DNA from: an uncultured Litoreibacter sp.
Lineage (GTDB): Bacteria > Pseudomonadota > Alphaproteobacteria > Rhodobacterales > Rhodobacteraceae
Length of the DNA stretch: 64,000 nt
Assembly: GCA_947493265.1 (NCBI GenBank)
Contig: CANLQL010000004.1
Span: 620,001 to 684,000 of the forward strand
Direction: 5' to 3'
In this document: positions 1 through 9,306 of the stretch, piece by piece
Numbering within the stretch: the first letter of the stretch is position 1
Layout: each line of letters opens with the position of its first letter
The notes under the pieces: model-generated
The model's database searches: none
What the model was told of the DNA's origin: nothing
What the model saw: the letters and a program-made list of their open reading frames with translations, nothing else
Position numbers and translations under genes: made by a program

Positions 1-70
1 GCCTGTCAGGTCTATCCCTCGCAGGCGACAGCAACATCGAGACGCCTTGAATTCGAATGGAAACCCAAAA

Positions 71-1006
71 ATGAAAAACAAAGCTGAAGGCAAAGTCATC
101 ATCAGTTGCGCCGTTACCGGAGCCATTCACACACCATCAATGTCACCGCATCTTCCGGTTACCCCTGAAGAGATCATCAGCGACTCTTTGGCTGCCGCCG
201 AGGCTGGGGCTGCGATCCTGCATCTGCACGCCCGTCATCCCGACGGACGCCCTGATCAGAGCCCGGAAGGGTTCGCGGCGTTCCTGCCGAGGATTAAGCA
301 AGGCACAGATGCTGTTATCAACATAACAACAGGCGGCAGCCCGTATATGAGTGTCGAAGAACGCGCAGGTCCCGCGGCGACCTTCCAGCCGGAATTGGCA
401 TCGCTCAACATGGGGTCAATGAATTTCGGACTCTATCCGATGCTGAACCGGTACAAGGAGTTCAAGCACGATTGGGAGCGGGAGCATTTGGAAGGCTCAA
501 AAGACCTCGTCTTTCGCAATTCCTTCAAGGACATCGAGTATGTGCTGGAAACCTGCTACGGGAACGGCACGCGGTTCGAGTTCGAGTGTTACGACACATC
601 GCACCTCTATAACTTGGCGCATTTCGCAGGCCGTGGCTTGGTCAAGGCACCGTTCTTCGTTCAATCGGTTTTCGGATTGCTCGGAGGTATCGGAGGGCAC
701 CACGAAGACGTCTTACATATGAAACGGACAGCGGACCGGTTGTTCGGTGACGATTTCTGCTGGTCGGTACTGGGTGCAGGTGCAAACCAGTTCCGCATTG
801 CAACACAAGCAGCAACACTTGGCGGCAATGTCCGCGTCGGACTTGAAGACAGCCTCTGGGCAGGTCGTGGCGAATTGGCTACATCTAACGCGGTTCAGGT
901 GCGAACAATCCGCACTATTCTCGAAGGCTTGGGGCTTGAGGTAGCGACACCAGATGAAGCGCGCGAAATCCTGAGCCTAAAAGGCGGAGACCAAGTAGCA
1001 TTCTGA
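71..1006 (+). CDS. BKACE family (DUF849) beta-keto acid cleavage enzyme
   Basis: This 311-residue protein belongs to the beta-keto acid cleavage family (3-keto-5-aminohexanoate cleavage enzyme type). These are zinc TIM barrels that condense a beta-keto acid with acetyl-CoA and release acetoacetate plus a CoA ester. Visible hallmarks are the metal-binding HLHARHPDGRP motif near residue 40, a Gly-rich ITTGG motif, and ECYDTSH in the middle. The length is normal for the family. An in-frame TTG exists at 47, but the ATG at 71 has a GGAA ribosome site about 8 bases upstream and gives the usual N-terminus. The substrate cannot be read from sequence. The gene stands alone here, with a tRNA on the other strand downstream, so neighbours do not suggest a pathway. 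The family call is firm; a role in lysine or carnitine breakdown would be a guess. Confidence 0.88.
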   Translation: MKNKAEGKVIISCAVTGAIHTPSMSPHLPVTPEEIISDSLAAAEAGAAILHLHARHPDGRPDQSPEGFAAFLPRIKQGTDAVINITTGGSPYMSVEERAGPAATFQPELASLNMGSMNFGLYPMLNRYKEFKHDWEREHLEGSKDLVFRNSFKDIEYVLETCYGNGTRFEFECYDTSHLYNLAHFAGRGLVKAPFFVQSVFGLLGGIGGHHEDVLHMKRTADRLFGDDFCWSVLGAGANQFRIATQAATLGGNVRVGLEDSLWAGRGELATSNAVQVRTIRTILEGLGLEVATPDEAREILSLKGGDQVAF

Positions 1007-1185
1007 GCGAGCGAAACCTCCAGATGTACCTTACCAAGGACAATCTCGAGACCGAACGATCCGCGCGAACATCCGTTGAAGATATTTCCGGAGCGCAATT
1101 TAGACGGGACAGAATACTGATAGCGCTGTTTCTCCAAAAAGGAACAGGTTGCTTCGGAAACTTGTGACGGCAGTTATGAGGAGGG

Positions 1186-1260
1186 TGGCTGGGATGGTAG
1201 GATTCGAACCTACGATCTACTGTACCAAAAACAGTTGCCCTACCGCTAGGCCACATCCCA
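1186..1260 (-). tRNA. tRNA-Gln (anticodon TTG)
   Basis: The minus strand folds into a full cloverleaf. It has a 7-bp acceptor stem TGGGATG/CATCCCA and a D-arm starting GCCTAGCGGTAGGGC. The anticodon stem ACTGT/ACAGT encloses a loop with TTG at positions 34-36, and the T-loop contains GGTTCGAATCC. Discriminator base G is followed by an encoded CCA at 1186-1188. The T residue opening the acceptor stem (a weak 1-72 pair) is typical of tRNA-Gln. No other tRNA lies next to it. Confidence 0.95.
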
Positions 1261-1351
1261 ATACCGATGCCTGATCTAATACCCCATCGCGCGCACTTCA
1301 AGTCAAAAATCGCTGCTTGTTGTCAGACAGGTGCGAAGCTAAGCCAAACCC

Positions 1352-2527
1352 ATGAACGTTGATGTTGTCATACTAGGAGCAGGAGCCGCAGGACTTTTCT
1401 GTGGGATCGAAGCGGCGCGACGCGGGCGAAAGGTCGTTGTGATTGATCATGCGAAAGCTGCTGGTGAAAAGATACGTATTTCAGGGGGTGGGCGCTGCAA
1501 TTTCACCAATCTCGACATTCAACCTGAGAAATTTCTGTCGCAAAATCCGCGCTTTGCGATCTCTGCGCTCAAGCGCTTCACCCAATGGGATTTCATTGCT
1601 CGCGTCGACGCTGCCGGGATCACATGGCATGAAAAAACGCTTGGCCAGCTGTTTTGCGACGGATCCTCGCGACAGATTGTGGATCTGCTTGTTGATGATC
1701 TTGCCCGTGCCGGGGGCGCACTACAGTTGCAGACGGAAATTACCAACGTGAAGCGGTCGTCAGACGGATTTGAGATTTCCACGACATCCGGCACCTATCA
1801 AAGCAAGGCAGTTGTTGTCGCGACAGGGGGCAAGTCCATCCCAAAGATGGGGGCGACGGGATTTGGCTACACTCTGGCGGCGCAATTTGGGCTGTCGCTG
1901 ACGGAAACGCGTGCTGCTTTGGTTCCGTTGACATTTGCCGAACAGGAGCTTGCAACACTTAAACCCCTGGCGGGGATTTCGGTGCCTGCGAAGGTCGCTT
2001 GCGGGCACACGGAATTTGAGGAAGGTCTGTTGTTTACGCATCGGGGTCTTTCTGGCCCGTCGATCTTGCAAATCTCGTCCTATTGGCGCGAGGGACAGGG
2101 GTTGGAGGTAAACCTCCATGCGACGGAGGATGTCAGCGCCGCTCTGCGGCGGGACCGGCAATCGCAGGGACGCATCTCGGTCAAGAATGCCCTGGCGCGT
2201 TATATCCCGGAAAAACTGGCCGCAGAGGTGATCGCGAGAAGCGGTCTAAGTGGAAACCTCGCAGATCAAAGCAACGACGCTTTGGATGCGCTTGGGCAGG
2301 CCGTTCACAACTGGCAGGTAAAACCGGTCGGGTCAGAAGGCTACAGAACCGCCGAAGTCACATTGGGCGGGGTCGATACAGACGGGCTCGACAGTCGCAC
2401 AATGCAGGCAAAAGCGGTTCCCGGGCTCTACTTTATCGGCGAGGTTGTTGACGTTACAGGCTGGCTTGGAGGCTACAACTTCCAATGGGCCTGGTCATCA
2501 GGCTGGGCCGCAGGACAGGTTGTCTAG
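1352..2527 (+). CDS. HI0933/YhiN-type NAD(P)/FAD-dependent oxidoreductase
   Basis: This is a 391-residue flavoprotein of the HI0933 (YhiN) family. It opens with a Rossmann dinucleotide motif, [19 protein letters not shown], and has the family signature [16 protein letters not shown] near residue 40. A second FAD contact, [19 protein letters not shown], lies near residue 150. It ends with the family C-terminus, [27 protein letters not shown] in broken form ([14 protein letters not shown], then QWAWSSG). The physiological substrate of the family is not established. The gene overlaps the convergent kdsA by 4 bases: the sequence CTAG supplies both stop codons. The ATG at 1352 is the only sensible start because the nucleotide-binding motif follows at once. 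Confidence 0.9.
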   Translation: MNVDVVILGAGAAGLFCGIEAARRGRKVVVIDHAKAAGEKIRISGGGRCNFTNLDIQPEKFLSQNPRFAISALKRFTQWDFIARVDAAGITWHEKTLGQLFCDGSSRQIVDLLVDDLARAGGALQLQTEITNVKRSSDGFEISTTSGTYQSKAVVVATGGKSIPKMGATGFGYTLAAQFGLSLTETRAALVPLTFAEQELATLKPLAGISVPAKVACGHTEFEEGLLFTHRGLSGPSILQISSYWREGQGLEVNLHATEDVSAALRRDRQSQGRISVKNALARYIPEKLAAEVIARSGLSGNLADQSNDALDALGQAVHNWQVKPVGSEGYRTAEVTLGGVDTDGLDSRTMQAKAVPGLYFIGEVVDVTGWLGGYNFQWAWSSGWAAGQVV

Positions 2528-3357
2528 ACCCGCAAAGGCGAGGCTTTCGCCAGTCGGTCAAACGCCATCAGGTCAGAGATCAGAACACCCATTTGGTCAA
2601 GCGGGATCATGTTTGGCCCATCAGATGGCGCATTGTCAGGATCTTCATGAGTTTCAATGAACACGCCTGCAATCCCAAGCGATACCGCCGCACGGGCCAT
2701 CACAGGTGCAAATTCACGCTGCCCCCCAGTCGAGCCACCCTGCCCGCCCGGTTGTTGCACCGAATGAGTTGCGTCCATGATCACCGGATAGCCAGTCTTT
2801 GCCATTGTCGGCAGGCTGCGCATATCAGCGACAAGTGTATTGTAGCCAAATGACGCACCCCGCTCTGTCAGAAGGATCTTTTCATTCCCGGTGGCTTCGA
2901 CTTTAGAAACGACATTGGGCATGTCCCAAGGTGCCAGAAACTGGCCCTTCTTGATATTGATCACAGCCCCTGTTTCACCGGCAGCCAGCAATAGGTCGGT
3001 CTGTCTGCACAGAAAGGCTGGGATTTGCATGATATCGACAACATCAGCGACGTCGTCACACTGCTCGGGACCGTGAATGTCCGTTAAAACCGGGCATCCG
3101 ATACGGTCACGAACTGCCCCTAAAACTTCTAGCCCGGCGGCCATGCCGAGACCGCGTTTTCCGGACAGCGAGGTTCTGTTTGCTTTGTCGAACGAGCCTT
3201 TGAAAACATAGGACGCACCAGCTTCCGCGCAAATTTGCGCCATCTGCTCGGCAATCATCAGAGCGTGGTCGAGGTTTTCCAGTTGGCATGGGCCAGCGAT
3301 CACCGTTAGCGGCAAGTCGTTTGACGCCTTGATCGGCCCAATCTCTACAGTTTTCAT
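2524..3357 (-). CDS. kdsA: 3-deoxy-8-phosphooctulonate (Kdo-8-P) synthase
   Basis: KdsA condenses phosphoenolpyruvate with arabinose 5-phosphate to make Kdo-8-phosphate, the precursor of Kdo in lipid A-core and in some capsule linkers. The 277-residue protein shows the family motifs VIAGPCQLE near residue 20, [12 protein letters not shown] near residue 53, DIHG at about 95, and [20 protein letters not shown] around 195. An Asn-type metal-free or a Cys-type metal-dependent enzyme cannot be settled with certainty, although GPCQLE carries the Cys found in metal-type enzymes. It is the last gene of a minus-strand block with kpsT and a kpsE-like gene, 8 bases after the latter. This suggests that Kdo supply is co-expressed with capsule export. 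Confidence 0.95.
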   Translation of the reverse strand: MKTVEIGPIKASNDLPLTVIAGPCQLENLDHALMIAEQMAQICAEAGASYVFKGSFDKANRTSLSGKRGLGMAAGLEVLGAVRDRIGCPVLTDIHGPEQCDDVADVVDIMQIPAFLCRQTDLLLAAGETGAVINIKKGQFLAPWDMPNVVSKVEATGNEKILLTERGASFGYNTLVADMRSLPTMAKTGYPVIMDATHSVQQPGGQGGSTGGQREFAPVMARAAVSLGIAGVFIETHEDPDNAPSDGPNMIPLDQMGVLISDLMAFDRLAKASPLRV

Positions 3358-3365
3358 CCGCTGAC

Positions 3366-4991
3366 CTATACCTGTTCGCGCAGAATTGACGCGGTCAGAG
3401 AGACCATCAGGTAGATGCCCGAAAAGATCAAGAAGGCGAGGATCGTATTCTCAAACGCGCGTGGATAGGACGGCGCGTCGGGTGCGACCGGACTGACCCC
3501 AATTGACAGGTAACGCACCTGCCTGTTGGCTTCCATCCGGGCCACTTCGAATTGTGCTTCCGCTTGAAACAGCAATTCCTGGCGGGTTTCCAAATCGGCC
3601 TGCGCCACCATCAATTCGCCGGTTATCCGGGCAAGTGATCCTGTGTCAGACCCGCTGCTTGTCAGCTCGCTACGCTTTTCGGCAATCAGCTTTTCGATCT
3701 CTTCGATCTTATTTTCAGACGCTGTGACTTTGGCCTGATTGGGCCGTGTATTGTCGAGCGTCGTGCGCAGGGCAAGCCGTTCGGTCAGCAACTCGCCTTC
3801 CAGCGTGCCAATTTGGGCCATGATCCCGGCGATCTCACTTTCCGGGTTCAAAACGCCAAGCTTTTCCTGGATTTCGACGATGCGCTGCTGCGCTGCGATC
3901 ATCTTTTCATCCGCAGTTTTGCGGGTTTGATCCGCCCCATCCATCTGATCTGCGCGCAATCGAGCGGTCAGTTGATCTACTTGCTGCTCTGCGTATTCGA
4001 TGAGCTTTTCCGAAAACAGCGTACTGACCTGTGGATCAGCCGCAATAACGTCCATCTTGATCACACCCTCGGTTGGGTCAAATCCGATTTTCACGTTTTT
4101 CTTGAATAGTTTATACGCCGCCTCATTGGTCGCCCCTTCGGGCAGTCGCTGGATGACATCAATGTTTGGGTCACTGAAATGAGCTTTGAAATCCGTGTCC
4201 GCATCAAGCCGCAACAATGCATCACGGGAATTGAGATACCCTTGAACGGTGATCGAATCTTGCGAATTGGCAAGACTCGTTCCCGCCAGCAATCCGCCGG
4301 CCTTGCTTCCGCCACCCTCAGCTTGTTGGATCACAAATTCCGAATGGGTCGCATACATCGGCGTCGCGATATTGTAATAATAGTAACCCGCAACAGCCGA
4401 CGGTAGGACGACGAAGAAAAGCAGTCTCAGCGTCAGTAATGCCGCACGACGGCGGCGACGGCGCACGATGTCGCGTTGCATCGCCATGATCTGCTGGGCT
4501 TGCTCAGCTTGATCTGTCGGGTCCGCTGTTTGTGTTGACGGGACTTTCGGATCAGCGCCAAGTTTTGCGGGAAGCGCAGACAGGATCTGCTTTGCTTCGG
4601 TCTTGTCGGCTTTGTCCGAGATCACCAGCTCCAGCATATTGGAGCGCTTGAACGGGTCGACACCGCGTTCCCGCAGCATCTTCACGGCGTCATAATCAGA
4701 CGTTGGGCTCAGGCCCTGCTTTTGGGCAACACGACGCGCCATCCGCAATTGTCGGCCGGTCAGACCTTCGGCCTTAATCTCTTCAATGGTGGTTCCACCA
4801 CCGGCGGGCGTTTCCTCGCTGGCCGCGATCGCCGCTGCCACGTCTTCGGTCGGCTCGGGCTGCGTTGATGCCCCAAGGCCGTCATCCGTGTTTTCCGGCC
4901 CATTGGGCAAGGTAGTGGCATCTGCCAGTTCGGTTTCGTCAGACTTGTTCCGACGTACACGATATTTCCGAGCTTTAATCTTGGTAGTCAT
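3366..4991 (-). CDS. Capsule polysaccharide export inner-membrane protein, KpsE/PCP type
   Basis: This polysaccharide co-polymerase-like subunit belongs to a KpsMT-type ABC capsule exporter. From the ATG at 4991 it has 541 residues. Features in order are a hydrophilic charged N-terminal region of about 185 residues, the first membrane segment ([20 protein letters not shown]), and a large periplasmic region. That region starts [15 protein letters not shown] and has long heptad-like helices from about 300 to 450. A second membrane segment ([19 protein letters not shown]) closes the chain. The N-terminal cytoplasmic extension is longer than in E. coli KpsE and contains [15 protein letters not shown]. 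The start overlaps the kpsT stop by 17 bases. A further in-frame ATG at 5021 lies deeper in kpsT and is less likely. kdsA follows directly. Confidence 0.82.
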   Translation of the reverse strand: MTTKIKARKYRVRRNKSDETELADATTLPNGPENTDDGLGASTQPEPTEDVAAAIAASEETPAGGGTTIEEIKAEGLTGRQLRMARRVAQKQGLSPTSDYDAVKMLRERGVDPFKRSNMLELVISDKADKTEAKQILSALPAKLGADPKVPSTQTADPTDQAEQAQQIMAMQRDIVRRRRRRAALLTLRLLFFVVLPSAVAGYYYYNIATPMYATHSEFVIQQAEGGGSKAGGLLAGTSLANSQDSITVQGYLNSRDALLRLDADTDFKAHFSDPNIDVIQRLPEGATNEAAYKLFKKNVKIGFDPTEGVIKMDVIAADPQVSTLFSEKLIEYAEQQVDQLTARLRADQMDGADQTRKTADEKMIAAQQRIVEIQEKLGVLNPESEIAGIMAQIGTLEGELLTERLALRTTLDNTRPNQAKVTASENKIEEIEKLIAEKRSELTSSGSDTGSLARITGELMVAQADLETRQELLFQAEAQFEVARMEANRQVRYLSIGVSPVAPDAPSYPRAFENTILAFLIFSGIYLMVSLTASILREQV

Positions 4992-5628
4992 AAAGCGCCT
5001 TCGCCTCTTCCAGTGTGTCAAACATGTAAAGTCTTCCGTGCTTTAACACTGCCGCCGTTTTACAAAACTTTTCGAGCACTTCAGGTTGGTGCGACACGAT
5101 AACGACTGTTGCTTTCTTCAGTCGTTCCCGCAGCATCGAACCTGCTTTACGGTTAAACTCGACATCCGTACTGGCCGGCATGCCTTCGTCTATCAATAGA
5201 ATATCAAATTCCAGCGCAAGCATAAGGGCGAATGTAAATCGCGCCCGCATACCAGAGCTATAGACCCCAATCGGCTGGTCGAAATACTCCTCCAGCCCAC
5301 AAAGATATCTGCAGAATGCCTCAACATAGTCGGGGTCAAGACTGTAGAGTTTTGCGATGTAGCGGCAATTTTCTGTCGCCGTATGTTTGGAGACAACTCC
5401 GCCCATAAACCCAAGCGGGAAAGAGATACGGCTTGTTCTGACGATCTCCCCCTCATCGGGTTTTTCCAGACCCGCCATCATGCTGATCAAGGTTGTCTTG
5501 CCGGTCCCGTTCGGTGCCAGAATTCCCAAAGACGTCCCGAGTTCCACGCGAAAGGACGCTCGATCAAGGATGACCTTGCGCTGAGTGCCCGTCCAGAAGG
5601 ACTTGCTGACTTCCCGAAACTCAATCAT
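4975..5628 (-). CDS. kpsT: Capsule polysaccharide ABC exporter ATP-binding subunit (KpsT type)
   Basis: This 217-residue ATPase energises capsular polysaccharide export across the inner membrane. It has Walker A (LAPNGTGKTT, near residue 40), the degenerate ABC signature YSSGMRARF typical of KpsT/Wzt proteins, Walker B ILLIDE followed by the KpsT-style GMPASTD, and the switch His in VSHQPE. It is the first gene of the minus-strand block kpsT-kpsE-kdsA. The permease KpsM, normally cotranscribed with KpsT, is not adjacent: the next gene upstream is the last antiporter gene, 188 bases away. A promoter is presumably in that gap, but I do not see a convincing one. The 188-base gap otherwise holds nothing I can support. 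Confidence 0.88.
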   Translation of the reverse strand: MIEFREVSKSFWTGTQRKVILDRASFRVELGTSLGILAPNGTGKTTLISMMAGLEKPDEGEIVRTSRISFPLGFMGGVVSKHTATENCRYIAKLYSLDPDYVEAFCRYLCGLEEYFDQPIGVYSSGMRARFTFALMLALEFDILLIDEGMPASTDVEFNRKAGSMLRERLKKATVVIVSHQPEVLEKFCKTAAVLKHGRLYMFDTLEEAKALYDYQD

Positions 5629-5816
5629 TTGGCGTGCTCACCTCGGATACCCGGTATTCTACACAGGTCAGGGCATATTCAATATACCGCGTTGGCCGGA
5701 CTATGTCCCAGACCGTCCCCTCTATACAACGGAATTCAGGTAAAGATGCTATGAACAACAATTTCCTGCGCTATTTTTCGCCCAGACATCCTCTCTCTGT
5801 GGCAAGAAATAACCGG

Positions 5817-7511
5817 CTAGCTGAAGAAATTGACCAGCAAAGTTACTCCCAAAAGAATTGCGATCCAGAGAACCATTGACCCGGTTGGCCAAACCCGCGC
5901 CATCCGCCCCTCAGGGCCATGTGTGCGGTAAAGACCACCCACAATCAGGTTCAGTTTGCGCATCCAGAAACTCGTTTGCTGTTGCCAGATCCGCGAGAGG
6001 CCAAGCGCCACCAAAGTGATCACGCCAGGCATGAACTTGCGGTAAGTGACGTCCGTATCCAGATTGATCGAGCGCAGCTCGGGTGGGTATATCTGAGTGC
6101 GCATCAGCACTGTGAAGGCCAGCGCCGAGAACAACAGCAGCTGAAGCTGGGTAATCACGTGGGTGGTCGTGTAGGGCACATAGACCACGTCATAGGGCAA
6201 CAATGCATATAGCGGCGCGGGGTAGGCCCCGATGAAGATGCACAGAAACGCAGTCAAACCCATCGCCAACAGCATATGTGTCGGCGCTTCCTTGGGGCGC
6301 AACCCGCTATCATGGGCGAAGAAGGCGAAATAGGGGATCTTGATGCCAGAATGGTGGAACACACCGGCCGACGCAAAGAGCAAAATCGCCCAGATATAGT
6401 CGTAGTGTTCCTTGGCAGAGGCCGAGAGGATCAGGGATTTGGAGATGAAACCAGAGAAGAGCGGAAATGCCGAGATCGACGCCGCGCCGACCACGCAGAA
6501 GATCATCGTCAGCGGCATGGTTTTGTAGAGCCCACCAAGCTCTGATCCTTTTGCAGTACCAGTACGGAAGAGGACAGCACCCACGCTCATGAACAGGAGT
6601 GCCTTGTAAAGGATGTGGCTGAAAGCATGTGCAGCGGTGCCGTTCAGCGCCAGCTCGGTGCCGATGCCGATGCCCACCACCATAAAGCCCAGTTGGTTGT
6701 TGAGCGAATAGGCCAGCACGCGACGCAGGTCGTTCTCGATCACTGCGTAGAAGATCGGGAACAGCGTCATGATCGCGCCGATATAGATCAGGATCTCGGT
6801 GCCTGCGAAGCCGCGGGCCAGGGCGTAGATCGCCAATTTCGTCGTGAAGGCCGACAGGATTACGGTGCCGGTCACGGTGGCCGCCGGGTAGGCATCTTGC
6901 AGCCAGTTGTGCAGAAGCGGGAAGGCGGCTTTGATCCCGAAGGCTATGAAAATGCACCAGGTCGCCGGGCTGCCCAGGGTCATTGCCTCGAAAGTCAGAG
7001 AGCCGGTTTCACGCCAGTAAAGCGCCGCTCCGGCAAGCAAGATCACACCAGATGCAATCTGAACGATGAGGTAGCGCATCCCTGTGTGATAAGCACCCTC
7101 GGTGCGACGGGCCCAGATCAGGAAGACGGATGCAATCGCGGTGCCTTCCCAGTATAGGAAAAGCGAGATCAGATCGCCTGCAAAAACCGCGCCTATGGCG
7201 GAGCCAGCATAGAGAAGCGCTGCGACTTGTTGCACCGGGTCGCGCACATGCCAAGCGTATAGGTTGCCCAGGAACGCCGCGAGCGAGAAGATCAGCGCAA
7301 AGATACGGCTGAGCTTGTCGACCCGCATCAGTTCCAGTTCGAGGCCCATGAGGCTCCATATGACAAGCTGACCCTCAGGGATCGTCCAAACCTGCCAGGC
7401 AGCAAGTACCGGGGCGATGAGCAACACAGGTGCCCGCACGGACCGCGGAAGTACCAGGACCAGCGCGGCCGCAGCAAAGAAGATCAACGCGGTGGGCAGG
7501 ACATCAACCAT
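5817..7511 (-). CDS. Mrp/complex I-type antiporter subunit (third MrpD/NuoL-like protein)
   Basis: This 564-residue polytopic membrane protein belongs to the proton-conducting antiporter family shared by MrpA/MrpD and complex I NuoL/M/N. Key family residues are visible: a Glu in the SLFLYWEGTAIASVF segment, the buried Lys in FIAFGIKAAFPLLHNWLQDAYP, and the broken-helix region around AYSLNNQLGFMVVG. A later SHILYKALLFMSVGAVL segment carries another Lys. It is the last of ten genes in the Mrp-like operon. An in-frame ATG lies at 7553, but the ATG at 7511 overlaps the preceding stop by only 8 bases and places the first membrane helix at the N-terminus. I cannot tell sodium from potassium specificity. 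It is the most divergent of the three antiporter-like subunits here. Confidence 0.82.
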   Translation of the reverse strand: MVDVLPTALIFFAAAALVLVLPRSVRAPVLLIAPVLAAWQVWTIPEGQLVIWSLMGLELELMRVDKLSRIFALIFSLAAFLGNLYAWHVRDPVQQVAALLYAGSAIGAVFAGDLISLFLYWEGTAIASVFLIWARRTEGAYHTGMRYLIVQIASGVILLAGAALYWRETGSLTFEAMTLGSPATWCIFIAFGIKAAFPLLHNWLQDAYPAATVTGTVILSAFTTKLAIYALARGFAGTEILIYIGAIMTLFPIFYAVIENDLRRVLAYSLNNQLGFMVVGIGIGTELALNGTAAHAFSHILYKALLFMSVGAVLFRTGTAKGSELGGLYKTMPLTMIFCVVGAASISAFPLFSGFISKSLILSASAKEHYDYIWAILLFASAGVFHHSGIKIPYFAFFAHDSGLRPKEAPTHMLLAMGLTAFLCIFIGAYPAPLYALLPYDVVYVPYTTTHVITQLQLLLFSALAFTVLMRTQIYPPELRSINLDTDVTYRKFMPGVITLVALGLSRIWQQQTSFWMRKLNLIVGGLYRTHGPEGRMARVWPTGSMVLWIAILLGVTLLVNFFS

Positions 7512-7851
7512 TGTGCTCTGTCCTGTCCAGTTGATCTTCGGGAATGGCTTCACTGTCGGTGTCGCGCGGGGCGTAGTAATCTTCGTCGCGCATCAGAAAG
7601 AGGCGCATGCCTTTGGCGCAAATCACCAGGGCAGCACACATGAAGAAGCCGTAAAACGGGTAGAAGCCGGGCACCTTCTCGATCGCGAGATAGACTTTCT
7701 TGGTGTAGAGGAAGTCGACGATTGCCAAGAGCCCGCAGACCGCGTAGAGGCCGTAGACCAGCCGGTTCACCTTGGCCGGGTCGTCGCACCACAAAAATAG
7801 GCGCGCCAGCGGCGAGAAGGTCGAAGGGTCTTCGGTCGGGCGGTCTGTCAT
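7504..7851 (-). CDS. Small two-helix membrane protein embedded in the Mrp operon
   Basis: This 115-residue protein has two predicted membrane segments (LVYGLYAVCGLLAIVDFLY and PFYGFFMCAALVICAKGMRL) and an acidic C-terminal tail (DEDYYAPRDTDSEAIPEDQ). The start at 7851 forms an ATGA overlap with the preceding antiporter gene, and the stop overlaps the following one by 8 bases, so it is translationally embedded in the operon. It does not match any of the canonical MrpA-G subunits that I can recognise. A longer reading frame runs upstream to 8076, but that part is only the shadow of the neighbouring antiporter gene. It is likely an accessory subunit of this antiporter type; no function can be named. 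Confidence 0.75.
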   Translation of the reverse strand: MTDRPTEDPSTFSPLARLFLWCDDPAKVNRLVYGLYAVCGLLAIVDFLYTKKVYLAIEKVPGFYPFYGFFMCAALVICAKGMRLFLMRDEDYYAPRDTDSEAIPEDQLDRTEHNG

Positions 7852-9305
7852 GGGGTCACCAAAGGTGTGAGGAAGACGACGATATCGCCGGCAAAGAAGA
7901 AAATAATCACGCAGCCCAAAGCGGTCAGCGCAGGCGGGGCCCAGCATAAGGCAGGCGCTTCTTTGACCGGACCCACGTTCTCCGGATCGCTCACAAAGAA
8001 GCCTTTGCCGACGATGGGCAACAGATAGGCCACGTTCAATAGCGAACTGGCCATCAGCACGAGGATCATGATCCACTGGCCTGTGTCAGCCGATCCCATG
8101 ATCAGCAGCCACTTGCTCCATGAGCCGCCTAAAGGTGGTAAGCCAATGATCGATAGAGCGCCGATCAGAAACGCACCGAAGGTGATCGGCATCACGCGAC
8201 CAAGGCCCGTCATCTGGCTGATATTGGTTTTGTGTGTCGCGACGTAGATCGACCCCGCGCACATGAACAACGTGATCTTGCCCAGGGCGTGCATTGCGAT
8301 GTGCAGACCGCCCCCCAGGACCCCCATGGATGTGGCCAAAGCCATACCAAGAGTGATGTAGCTCAGTTGTGATATCGTCGAATAAGCAAGCCGGGCCTTT
8401 AGGTTGTCTTTCGTCATCGCAATGACCGACGCACAAATGATGGAGAACGCAGCGAGCCACATCAGCCATTCCGATGCGCCGGTTTCAGCCAGAAAATCGA
8501 TGCCAAAAATATAGATACCGACTTTCAGCATGGTGAATACACCGGCTTTCACAACCGCGACCGCATGCAGCAACGCGGAAACCGGCGTTGGGGCGACCAT
8601 CGCTGCAGGCAGCCAACGGTGGAACGGCATCAACGCGGCTTTGCCGATCCCGAACGCATAAAGCGCGAGCAAGACGGCGACCATAGGCCCGGCAATCTTA
8701 CCTTCGAGGATGCCACCAAGTTCGAAATTCAGTGTGCCCGCAATGGTGAATGTCCAGATCACCGCGACTAGCTGCAGCGCAATCGATGTCCCAAGCAAGA
8801 TCGCCAAATAAGTGCGCGCGCCCGCAATTGCTTCTTTGGTGCCTTTATGGGCGACCAGCGGATAGGTCGATAGGGTCAGAAGTTCATAAAAACCGAACAA
8901 AGTGAACATATTGGCCGAGAAAGCAAGGCCCATCACTGACGCAATCGCGAACGAAAAACTGGAGAAGAAGCGCGCGTGGTGCTTCTCGTTATTTCCACGC
9001 ATGTACCCCATGCCGTAGATATGCGTCACGATCCAAAGACCTGACGCAACAATGGCAAACAGCAGGCCCAAAGGCTCTACATTGAAGGCGATATCAATGC
9101 CGGGGATGATTTCGAAAAGCGCGAAAACCTCAGTTGTGGAATTGCCCACTTCCCAAAGGATCGTCAGCACCGTCAGGAAGGTCGCCCCCGCTGCGTAAAG
9201 CGTCAGCATATCCCGCAAGTTTGGGTTGTTCTTGAAAATAAGGTTGGTCACCGTCGCGATAGACGGGATGACCATGGACACGATGATTGCGGTGTTTACA
9301 TCCAC
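7848..9305 (-). CDS. Mrp/complex I-type antiporter subunit (second MrpD/NuoL-like protein)
   Basis: This 485-residue, about 14-helix protein belongs to the MrpA-N/MrpD/NuoL family. Family landmarks are FTLFGFYELLTLSTYPLVA with the conserved Glu, the Lys in ALYAFGIGKAALMPFHRWLP, and the NuoL-like PTPVSALLHAVAVVKAGVF motif with its Lys. ARLAYSTISQLSYITLG marks the broken helix, and HALGKITLFMCAG has a further Lys. PTPVSALLHA makes it more NuoL/MrpA-like than its upstream neighbour. The start is a GTG one base after the mrpD stop. It may replace the N-terminal antiporter half of the missing MrpA. That assignment is inference from the motif and from the absence of a full-length MrpA. Confidence 0.85.
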   Translation of the reverse strand: MDVNTAIIVSMVIPSIATVTNLIFKNNPNLRDMLTLYAAGATFLTVLTILWEVGNSTTEVFALFEIIPGIDIAFNVEPLGLLFAIVASGLWIVTHIYGMGYMRGNNEKHHARFFSSFSFAIASVMGLAFSANMFTLFGFYELLTLSTYPLVAHKGTKEAIAGARTYLAILLGTSIALQLVAVIWTFTIAGTLNFELGGILEGKIAGPMVAVLLALYAFGIGKAALMPFHRWLPAAMVAPTPVSALLHAVAVVKAGVFTMLKVGIYIFGIDFLAETGASEWLMWLAAFSIICASVIAMTKDNLKARLAYSTISQLSYITLGMALATSMGVLGGGLHIAMHALGKITLFMCAGSIYVATHKTNISQMTGLGRVMPITFGAFLIGALSIIGLPPLGGSWSKWLLIMGSADTGQWIMILVLMASSLLNVAYLLPIVGKGFFVSDPENVGPVKEAPALCWAPPALTALGCVIIFFFAGDIVVFLTPLVTP

Positions 9306-9306
9306 G

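Noticed and set aside
915-1301. Minus-strand ORFs spanning the tRNA-Gln gene
   Set aside because: They run through the tRNA and antisense into the BKACE gene; no protein features.
5634-5879. Plus-strand ORF of 81 codons between the antiporter operon and kpsT
   Set aside because: It runs antisense into the antiporter gene and has no recognisable feature or good ribosome site.
6310-6957. Minus-strand frame of 215 codons inside the third antiporter gene
   Set aside because: Same strand, other frame; the antiporter gene has continuous family motifs through the whole interval.
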